A stretch of 64,000 nucleotides of DNA from Patella vulgata (Eukaryota; Mollusca; Gastropoda; Patellidae): contig NC_065880.2 in NCBI RefSeq assembly GCF_932274485.2, forward strand, positions 8,347,695 through 8,411,694, given 5' to 3'. The position numbers and the translations under genes are program-made. Shown piece by piece: positions 56,605 to 64,000 of this stretch; position 1 is the first letter of the stretch, and every line of letters starts with the position of its first letter. The notes under the pieces are model-generated. The model searched no databases and was not told the DNA's origin. It was given only the letters and a program-made list of their open reading frames with translations.

Positions 56605-57150
56605 ACGGGGAGTGCGGCCCAATATGAGACTCTCTGGTCTCTTCAACGGGGATAACAATGGACTTTATGATTACGTTGGTCTCCTACAGGAAACTTTACG
56701 GTTTCTTCAATTTGCCCACAAAGAAATATCTTTAATGAAACGGTGGCAGTTGCGTGGGATCTCCCGGACTGCTGACCTTTCCATTAAATATTTTTCACCT
56801 CATTATGTTTCATTGATTCTGTGTTTTCTACGACTATTGTGTATTGGGTTGTGGTGTCTGTGTTTGTTTAATTTTTTATTTATTTTTTTAATTGCAGTCT
56901 TTCCTGCAATAACTATCGGGGGGAGGTAGGGCATGTGAGTGATTAATAGCGAGAAGCGCAAGTTAGCAAATAGTAAGTAAACAAGAACGTTGGTATGTTG
57001 AGTAGGGTCGTAATGTGACAAACAGCCGAATTTTATTGGCAATTCAAAGATAAAGATCCAATGTTGACGGAATGTTTCCAAACTATAATCAATTATCCGT
57101 TTAGAGGACTCAACTGCACAAGTGTCTTGTAAAATTTGTCTTAGCATAGT
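56605..57150. other. two overlapping ORFs on opposite strands, no recognised gene
   Basis: 105 codons plus (56612-56929) and 116 codons minus (56803-57153). Neither shows a domain motif or splice context. It lies within 1 kb of the receptor-like exon, so an RNA-seq look is reasonable. Confidence 0.25.
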
Positions 57151-57154
57151 CAAT

Positions 57155-57309
57155 TTAAAGTAGCTAATTCTCTAACTCAACATCATCTATGAAATTGAAA
57201 ACCCGAATTATTTGTCAATTCAAATCAACATTAATGTTGTGATCTTACATGGTAAAGATGGGTTTCTGATATTTCTAGGTCCCAAATATTAGCGATTTAG
57301 CTACTTTAA
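57155..57309. mobile_element. MITE-2, 155-bp internally deleted copy
   Basis: TTAAAGTAGCTAATTCTC at the left and GCGATTTAGCTACTTTAA at the right: both termini intact, most of the interior gone. Defines the family's ends. Confidence 0.88.
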
Positions 57310-57474
57310 ATAGGTATATGTTGCTAATAACTCCTTTAAAATCTTTGTTTGTCATGGTTCCCGTTTGGTAATATGTGTTATGTCCATTCGCAAGTGGTCA
57401 CTGCATAATGGTAAATCAATGTCAAAAACGTCATGCGTGAGGATAAATTCATTTAGTGGGGATTTCATAGGGTT

Positions 57475-57775
57475 CGATTGTGCAGGTTCCATTCAGAACA
57501 AATTATGAAATCGGGGTGGGATTGCTTTGGTTCCGGGGTGGGATATCAGGGTCTGGTTCCGATCAGAACAAATTCGGATATCATGATCGGATTCGACAGG
57601 TTCCGTTTGAAACAATTTCTGTTAAACGGGGTCGGATTGAACTGGTTCCGTATGAAACAAATTCTGTTAACGTGGTCGGATTGAACTGGTTTCGTTTGAA
57701 ACGAATTCTGTTAACGTGGTCGGATTGGACGTTATGTCTTAGAACAAATTATGTTCTCATGGTCCGAATGGACAG
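57475..57775. repeat. about 50-bp minisatellite
   Basis: Units GGTTCCGTTTGAAACAAATT, CTGTTAACGTGGTCGGATTG; about six, the central ones nearly identical. Lies 210 bp beyond the donor of the receptor-like exon, so in its presumed intron 1. Confidence 0.85.
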
Positions 57776-57992
57776 GTTATGGATAGTAATTGGTGTAATA
57801 AAACTCTGAACTAGGTCTTCTAATTGCGGACAATCATTGTCAATAACAGGACTTGAAAACACGCATTTCGTAGCAGTAAATACAACAACAGAATGTGTAA
57901 GGAATCGGATTTGATGGTGGGTTTTTTTAGCATTAGCAAGAGATCAAAAACTAACAGCATTAATAATTAAATAAATATTAAAATCTACTTAC

Positions 57993-58089
57993 CAATCTTA
58001 AGAAGTTCCGGTAGACAATCCGAACATTGCAACAGAGATAAACCCAATAAGAAAAAAGTAGTTAATCTTTTCCAATGTCGACTCGTCAT
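57993..58089 (-). CDS. first coding exon, secreted/receptor-type; possible ionotropic glutamate receptor
   Basis: Seen on the minus strand: an ATG with A at -3, then 32 codons and one extra base before a near-perfect donor (ATTG/GTAAGT), so the intron is phase 1. The peptide has a charged start (MTSRHWKRL), a hydrophobic core (TTFFLLGLSLLQC) and then SDCLPELLKIG, so it looks like a signal peptide followed by the first residues of a mature protein. Known: ionotropic glutamate receptors begin with a signal peptide followed within a few residues by a hydrophobic strand ending in IG or FG at a phase-1 junction, as in kainate-type subunits. Inferred: possible iGluR exon 1; another secreted or type I protein is also possible. 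The frame stays open upstream to 58314, but that part reads like 5' UTR. No later exon was recognised, so the gene would continue to the left across repeat-rich introns. Confidence 0.42.
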
Positions 58090-58720
58090 TTTAGTACACA
58101 CAAGCCCCTCCACACGGGCTTCTCGGCGCGCCCTTAACCAAACACTAGATACTTCAGGAGCGGGAGCTGTTACAGGAGAACTGGTAAATCCGTTCCCAAA
58201 ACCAATAGATAACCACAATTGAATAATAATAATACTCCTTATTTTTACATACACACTGAACACGTTTTCCCATTTCACGTCAAACTTGCACAAAATGATA
58301 CCATTTTTCAACAAGAATTCGTTTACATTTTGTATATTAAGAATACTCCTTTTGAAAGCACCGTTTTTACGAGAGATATAAGATATTAAAACATTATATT
58401 CAAGATGAGAAAAAGACAGAACGAGATGGGTTGTGTTCCTACACGAGCTTCAGCAAACCGACATCATATAACTAGCCGTTTACAGTTCGCACATGTTATT
58501 CACTGGAGCAGTCCATTCGTTGTATTATAACAGTGCCGTCAGCCTTGTAGCAGTCGCTATAGTTAGTTCTGTATGAAGAGCCGTAATGGAAGAAGCGCTG
58601 TTGTTGTTTCCCAGTGACTCGAGGTTTAACTTACAACGAACTGAGTTTATATGTGTATAATGTTATTCTTCACCGAGATTATATCAGAGATCAAAATACA
58701 AGATCATCCAAGTAACTCTC
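58090..58720 (-). promoter_or_regulatory. putative 5' UTR/promoter region of the minus-strand exon
   Basis: About 600 bp with no recognised SINE, MITE or minisatellite, which is rare in this window, directly upstream of the signal-peptide exon. No clear TATA box or start site was seen. Assignment as a promoter rests on position only. Confidence 0.25.
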
Positions 58721-58916
58721 TTCACGCTTCGATGGTTTCAAGGTGTCATGACTTGTTTTAATTAACAATATATCGACCATTATAATACCTGTAATACGAT
58801 AATCTATAATTATAAAACTATTATCATTTAGTTTACACCAAATTATTCATTGGTTTTAAATATTAAATTAGTAAGTAGTTCAGCTCGTACACATAGCAAA
58901 CAGTGCTAATGCTCAT

Positions 58917-58920
<4 letters not shown>

Positions 58921-58953
<33 letters not shown>

Positions 58954-59145
58954 ATAACGTCCACTCGACTCAAACTAGGTCATTTTGGGACTAACATATG
59001 GTTCAATTTTATTTCAATAATTCTCCGGGTCATCCGGTTTCCCCCCACTGCTAAAACCCCAACGCGCAAGCGAATTATTGCAATAAAATTGAAACCATAT
59101 GTTGGTCCCGAAATGACCTAGTTTGTGTCGAGTGGGCGTTAAAAC

Positions 59146-59183
<38 letters not shown>

Positions 59184-59190
59184 CTCTCTC
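58921..59190. mobile_element. snap-back SINE-A with (GA)n and (CT)n at its two ends
   Basis: The arm 58957-59023 (inverted SINE-A 3' block) pairs with 59072-59140 (direct block), about 67 bp with few mismatches. The outer edges are (GA)30 and (CT)n. The loop is the direct SINE-A central block. Confidence 0.87.
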
Positions 59191-59207
59191 TCTGTCTCTG
59201 TCTCTGT

Positions 59208-59350
59208 TATTGTTGATGGAACTCCCGTACCTAACGAACCGTCTCTTTAATTAGAATAGTAATTATGTTTCATATTATGTGTTTGAGTTTATTACGTGGT
59301 TCTATTACTAAGTGAAGCCCGACGAAGATTTTATAATTCACTATACATAA
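59208..59350 (+). repeat. 140-bp repeat next to a SINE-A tail, inverted mate at 62851-62997
   Basis: GAACCGTCTCTTTAATTAGA and GAAGCCCGACGAAG-like sequence match the other copy inverted, and both sit at the (CT)n side of a SINE-A. Confidence 0.8.
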
Positions 59351-59495
59351 AATGAGTCTTTGTTTTTAGATATTAAATTATTATTCTGCATAATATATTA
59401 TTATACTATTGTAATAGCAACCCGTTGGTACAAACGTTGGTAGATATATCAAATTATCCACGACTTAAAGATGTATTATATAAGATTTAGATAAA

Positions 59496-60257
59496 AGAGA
59501 GAAAGATAGAAATGGGGTTTAACGTCCACTCGACACAAACTAGGTCATTTCGGGACTAATATATGGTTCAATAATTTCAATAATTCGCTTGCGCATAGGG
59601 GTCTTTAGCAGTGCGAGGAAACCTGAGGACCCGGAGAAAACCCAGGAGGTTGGACAGGCAACCCTACTCCTTGTCACGTACAACCGGGGATTCGAAACCC
59701 CGCCAGTTGTCTCAATGACAGACTTTATGATACACCTCGCACGTGCTAAACATACGGCCATCCAACCCCCCTATTGACGACGGCATAAGTCATTCAAGTA
59801 GTTAAGTCTCTAACTCAATATCATCCAAAGTCTTCGACAGTGAAAACACGAATTATTTGTCAATCTAAATCAACATTGATGTTGTGATCTTACCGGGAAA
59901 AACATGGGCTTTTGATATCCAATATTTAAGACAAAACAAACATTTTACTATTGGTACACGAATGGTGTACCATAATGTGTTTCAGCGCTATTTGTAACAA
60001 GGGACTCGAAGAACGAGACTAGACATATTCCACAAGTCATGTCAAACGGTGACGTCGTATTCTTATCTGGAGAGCATGTGCAATAAATACTAACGGTGTA
60101 GACTGGAATAACCAGACTCTAGATATTGCCATTCGATTGAGACTTCTGGCGTATTTCGGCGAACATAAATGATTCGAAACCACGACAGTCGACTCAATGA
60201 CAGACTTTATGATACAGCGCGCGCATGCTAACCATTCAGCCACCCCCCCCCCCCCCC
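59496..60257 (-). mobile_element. mosaic: SINE-A, MITE-2 segment, SINE-A head
   Basis: 59496-59773 is a whole SINE-A, 59774-60170 a 5' MITE-2 segment as at 49849-50243, and 60171-60257 a second SINE-A head from box B outward. Only the outer edges have the target duplication. Confidence 0.88.
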
Positions 60258-60523
60258 GATTTAGATAAAGGGCTGACCGTTCTTGCTATAATAGCTCCAA
60301 ACAAAGATAATTCAAAATTAATATATTGAACATTTAATTACTTTATTCTGAGCCAAGATATCAATGTTTGAAGTTTGTCAAAATGTTTCAAATATTGTTT
60401 ATTACCGTAGCAACGTTATTTGTTAATCGAGACTCGGCCTCGCGTTTCCATTTTTTTTTTTTTTTTTTTTTTTAATTAAATCATTAAATTGACGATCGCA
60501 TTTCAATCGGTTTAAATCTTATC

Positions 60524-60705
60524 CAATGAAATGGGGTTTAACGTCCTACTGTTCTGCTATGACTGGGCTAATGAAGACGGGCACACGCCATACAGTGTGC
60601 TATGAGGGAAATTTTGCCCGGACAGCGGCACTACGGCCTACTCTTATACCGGATTACAACTGTCAAGGGATCTTTTACGTGCACGTCAATGTATATGCCT
60701 CATCC
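60524..60705 (-). mobile_element. SINE-B in MITE-1
   Basis: GAAATGGGGTTTAACGTCC to TACGTGCACGTCAATGTAT; flanks ATCCAATG-like on both sides. Confidence 0.82.
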
Positions 60706-60849
60706 AATGTTCTAGAGAGATGGTTACAGGCTTGCCATGTAAATAAATGTCTAAATAATATTTATATAACATTTGAAGCCAAATTTAAAGACCTGCAAAA
60801 AGCAGATTTAGCTCTTGAATAATGCATACTTAATCCACGCTGCAATTTA

Positions 60850-60984
60850 ACATTAAATTAGAGACAAAACGGAAACAATTGAATGTAAATCAGTTCATAT
60901 ACAATCAGATTACATTATTAAATACGTTGCGACCCACTGGGCTCAATTTCTAGATCCCAAATGTTAGCGATTTAGCTCCTTTAA
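60850..60984 (+). mobile_element. MITE-2 3' end
   Basis: AACAATTGAATGTAAATCAG to TTAGCGATTTAGCTCCTTTAA-type terminus; the 5' part is absent. Confidence 0.75.
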
Positions 60985-60989
60985 GTAAG

Positions 60990-61440
60990 AAAACAAAATC
61001 AAAATAATATTGGTAGACAATCTCCAGGCATGGGTTCAATTGAATTAAAAATCGAAGCCCATTAAAATCTGTTGCGAAGATTACGTTTGGCGCTCACTTT
61101 TGATCCTATCCTGTTTATATCACCAGCAGCGAAATAATAATGTAGTCAGATTTTCAATTCTTATCTTTTAATACTGAACGGAATTGAACCATTTTTGCAA
61201 TGACTTCCTTTTTTAAAAGATTCAACTTCCACAGTAATGTAGTTCGCAAGTGATTCTACAATCCTTTAAATACCGATCGGTATGGAAGACCAAACAGCTC
61301 TTTATATAGTGTTCTTAATTTTTAATTCTTAATTCATATTTTCTTCATTTATTGTCGTATTTCAACATTTGTATCTTAAAGTCAATATTTGTTTTACAAA
61401 TCAGACATTTGTCACAACAGATTTTTAAATTGTGTCTTTG
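60990..61440. other. nothing recognised; short inverted match to 39.7 kb
   Basis: 61282-61320 (GTATGGAAGACCAAACAGC and on) is inverted at 39703-39741. Confidence 0.35.
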
Positions 61441-61445
61441 TTTAA

Positions 61446-61580
61446 TGAAACTGTGTCAACTGGCGTGGTTTCGATTATCCGCTTGTACGTGACAAGGAGT
61501 TGGGTCGCCTGTCCTACCTCGTGGGTTTTCTCCGGGTCTCCCGGTTTCATCACACTCACACTATTAAGGACCCCTACACG
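61446..61580 (+). mobile_element. SINE-A fragment
   Basis: GTGTCAACTGGCGTGGTTTC, CCTCGTGGGTTTTCTCCGGG, CCCCTACACGG; the 3' end is missing. Confidence 0.72.
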
Positions 61581-61812
61581 GTATGACATAACTAAACCCC
61601 ATGTCTCTCCACCTTTTGGAATTCGAAGAAAAATTGGCGGCGACGTCGCTCCCCTTGCAACATCCCCCACCCATCGCATTGCACACAGAACATTTGCCAT
61701 ACATTTGTTGTCTCAAATTAACCGAATTATGTTTACAAAATGATGATCGAAATTCCATTATAATATACTTGATGGTTGGTGGGATTTGATATGTGGTATT
61801 TATTTCGTGTCC

Positions 61813-62012
61813 GCGGGTTTGTCTTATCGGTTTTATTTTGTGTGTAGTGCGGTCCTCCTACACTTACTTTTAGTTGATTTGAGTTGTTGTCCGCATGTTT
61901 GTCTTGTGTGTAGTGCGGTCCTCCTACACTTACTTTTAGTTGATTTGATTTGTTGTCCGCATGTTTGTCTTGTATGTAGTGCGGTTCTCCTACACTTACT
62001 TTTAGTTGATGA
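61813..62012. repeat. 66-bp minisatellite, three units
   Basis: GTGTGTAGTGCGGTCCTCC, ACACTTACTTTTAGTTGAT and TGTTGTCCGCATGTTTGTC repeat with near identity. Period 66 is a multiple of three, so both strands show open frames that should not be read as genes. Confidence 0.88.
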
Positions 62013-62019
62013 GGTTGGT

Positions 62020-62325
62020 TTATAGTTTATGGTGTCTCTAGTGGTTGAAATTACTATGTTGGTCGACAATCACATGTTTTATATCTACAAATTTTCATGT
62101 TTGACACACCAATCGATTTTCACTACAAACTGGCTTGTTATACACAGCTTGAGACTACAGCTCTGTTTATTGTCAATTTAACTTGGTGGTATACATATAT
62201 CTATATATTATTTAAAATGCCTTATGAACTTGTTGGGGTGAAAGGCGATAGTTTTAATAATGTATCGAGTTTATTCCCTTTATTATTATTTATTATTTAT
62301 CATTGATAGAGAGCACAACTGTCAC
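62020..62325. other. nothing recognised
   Basis: AT-rich, a 69-codon ORF without a motif. Confidence 0.3.
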
Positions 62326-62331
62326 ATAAAT

Positions 62332-62735
62332 TTAAAGATACATTATGGGAGATAAGATAAAGAGCTGACAGTTTTCGCTATAATAATTAAAAACTAGATA
62401 ATCTAAAGGTAATTTGTTGAAAATTTCAGTCAAATAGGTCCACTATGAACCGATATATCAGCTTTGTAAATTTCCGCCTAGCCTCGTTCATCATTACTAA
62501 AGTTAGTACGTTAAAAAGCATAGTCTCGATTATCCATTGTTTTGATTTAATTATCAATGAGCGTTTGCAGCATATAGGATTCTAATCCAGCCGATATTGA
62601 AGGCTAGCCTTGACATCGAGAGTTGATTATGGTCTGGATAAGTTAATTAATGTCTAATTAATAATTTAGATAAGATTTCAGGCCTAAAGAAAGACCTGCA
62701 ATAGGCAGATTTAGCTCTTGCATAATGTATGTTTA
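62332..62735 (+). mobile_element. MITE-1, intact length
   Basis: TTAAAGATACATTATGGGAG to CATAATGTATGTTTAA. Confidence 0.9.
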
Positions 62736-62850
62736 ATGAGCTAAATTTAATATAATAATACAGTTACTCATTACAATGTACATAAATGTCAGTTGATTGT
62801 GTCCACTTGACACAAACTAGGTCATTTCGGGACTAACTTAAATTAGGGTT

Positions 62851-62995
62851 TATGTATAGTGAATTATAAAATCTACGTTGGGCTTCACTAATTAGTAATA
62901 GACACACGTAATAAACTCAAACACATAATATGAAACATAATTACTATTCTAATTAAAGAGACGGTTCGTGTTAGGGGCGGGAGTTCCCCTCAACA

Positions 62996-62997
<2 letters not shown>
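62851..62997 (-). repeat. inverted mate of 59208-59350
   Basis: Ends directly at the (GA)n of the SINE-A 63001-63146, as the other copy ends at (CT)n. Confidence 0.8.
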
Positions 62998-63000
<3 letters not shown>

Positions 63001-63032
<32 letters not shown>

Positions 63033-63146
63033 GTTTTAACGTCCACTCGACACAAACTAGGTAATTTCGGGACTAACACATAGTGCAGTTTTATTTAAAT
63101 AATTCGCTTGCGCGTAGGGGTCTTTAGCAGTGGGAGGAAACCGGAC
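63001..63146 (-). mobile_element. SINE-A, 5' truncated
   Basis: (GA)n, 3' block, central start to GTGGGAGGAAACCGGA, then unrelated DNA. Confidence 0.78.
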
Positions 63147-63226
63147 AGCTATATTGAATGTGTTTTTTATGTACGGCATTTTTAAAACTATCTAAGATTT
63201 TAAATTAGTATCCAAACACGAAATGA

Positions 63227-63314
63227 TTAGGGGGGGGGGGCGAATGCTTAGCGCGTGCGCATTTTATCATAAAGTCTGTCGTTGAGTCAACTGGCGTGTT
63301 CTCTTTCTCTGCGT

Positions 63315-63351
<37 letters not shown>

Positions 63352-63425
63352 GTGCCCCCCTCTCTCTCTCTCTCTCTCTCTGTCTGACGTAAATGAATAA
63401 TACCACTGATATGTTATTGTTTTTG

Positions 63426-63459
<34 letters not shown>

Positions 63460-63505
63460 AACGTCCACTCGACACAAACTAGGTCATTACGGAACTAACA
63501 CATGG
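63227..63505. mobile_element. SINE-A head and inverted SINE-A 3' end around (CT)n/(GA)n
   Basis: A forward head (63241-63300, GTTGAGTCAACTGGCG) runs straight into (CT)n to 63380. After 45 bp, (GA)n at 63427-63448 begins an inverted 3' block to 63505. A second inverted arrangement of SINE-A parts. Confidence 0.72.
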
Positions 63506-63579
63506 AGAAGTCATAAAAAAGACCATCGTGTCATTGAAGATTAATTCGGATTTTCGCATTGATATGAGCTAATTACTAT

Positions 63580-64000
63580 AGTAATTGATTAATTCAGCTA
63601 TACATATCGATCTAAGCTTATTACTAGTATTTTATTAATTCGGATTTGAGTATTGATTTAAGTATTGATTTGAGTATTCATTTGAGTATTGATTTAAGTC
63701 TACTGTGTTATATTGTACATATTGTAGATTATGGTAATATTGTATATACGCCTATATACACTGATGAGTTTTATACTCAAAATAAAACTGATAACTGATT
63801 AATTAGGATTTAAGTATTGATAATTGATTAATTAGGATTTAAGTATTGATAACTGATTAATTAGGATTTAAATATTAATAATTGATTAATTAGGATTTAA
63901 GTATTGATAATTGATTAATTCGGATTTAAGTATTGATAATTGATTAATTAGGATTTAAGTATTGATAATTGATTAATTCGGATTTAAGTATTGATAATTG
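63580..64000. repeat. 29-bp minisatellite reaching the window end
   Basis: GATTAATTAGGATTTAAGTA plus TTGATAATT, about seven clean units from 63796 onward; degenerate units from 63580. Continues beyond the window. Confidence 0.88.

Larger units (their letters stand above)
59465..60833 (+). mobile_element. MITE-1 carrying a nested SINE-A/MITE-2 mosaic and a SINE-B
   Basis: TTAAAGATGTATTATATAAG at the left and AATGCATACTTAA at the right. Insert 1 is 59496-60257, flanked by GATTTAGATAAA at 59484-59495 and 60258-60269. Insert 2 is a SINE-B at 60524-60705. Confidence 0.88.

Noticed and set aside
56612-57153. Opposed ORFs of 105 and 116 codons as genes
   Set aside because: No motif, no splice signals noticed, composition like the surroundings.
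61786-62069. ORFs on both strands with a 22-residue repeat
   Set aside because: The 66-bp minisatellite period is a multiple of three.
1-64000. LTR retrotransposons, Polintons or other capsid-bearing elements
   Set aside because: No paired long terminal repeats, reverse transcriptase, integrase or capsid-like ORF was recognised. The only possible link is the SGNH domain, which alone is not enough.

Overview
The window looks like animal nuclear DNA, most likely from a marine mollusc (a gastropod such as a limpet is my best guess). The basis is AT-rich sequence, dense tRNA-derived SINEs and MITEs, long (CT)n tracts and minisatellites, spliceosomal-type splice signals and no operon-like coding. 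Species assignment is inference; no search was possible.

Protein coding content is very low. Two stretches stand out. (1) On the plus strand, 17882-18550 is an intact 222-residue SGNH/GDSL-hydrolase-like ORF with a TATA-like box 41 bp upstream. It is followed by a possible second exon (18794-18937) and by a 3' tail motif that recurs as a dispersed repeat. (2) On the minus strand, 57993-58089 is a short signal-peptide exon ending in a strong GTAAGT donor. It may be the first coding exon of an ionotropic-glutamate-receptor-like protein, in which case much of the sequence to its left could be intron. No later exon was recognised.

The rest is layered repeats. SINE-A has a tRNA-like head (box A TGGCCGAATGGTTAG, box B GGTTTCGATTCCC), a conserved central block and a (CT)n tail. 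SINE-B has a different tRNA-like head (GTGGCTAAGTGGGTAAG, GGTGTTCGATCCC) and an (ATTTC)n tail. Both end with GGACGTTAAACCCCAT, which suggests one LINE partner mobilises both. Many copies have 9-16 bp target-site duplications. At least seven MITE-like families occur. Four of them start TTAAAG; one has 9-bp target duplications.

Region by region: 0-9 kb holds a foldback element, a dispersed 0.6-kb repeat and nested MITE-1/SINE-B. 9-16 kb holds SINE-B copies, an inverted MITE-2 and minisatellites. 16-20 kb holds a SINE-B/SINE-A chimera and the SGNH locus. 20-33 kb holds several minisatellites, including a GC-rich 122-bp one at 29.65-30.6 kb, and the inverted mate of the 0.6-kb repeat. 33-45 kb holds MITE-3, a long (TAG)n array and small palindromes. 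45-54 kb holds MITEs nested in SINE-B and two MITE-1 copies. 54-58 kb ends at the receptor-like exon. 58-64 kb holds snap-back SINEs, a multi-level nest with a template-switch-like junction, and minisatellites.

The most interesting signals are structural: inverted snap-back SINE-A copies, SINE copies carrying matching flanks at distant sites, a SINE-A/MITE-2 mosaic with a 4-bp microhomology junction, and the SGNH ORF with its retroelement-like tail. I saw no convincing new multi-gene system.
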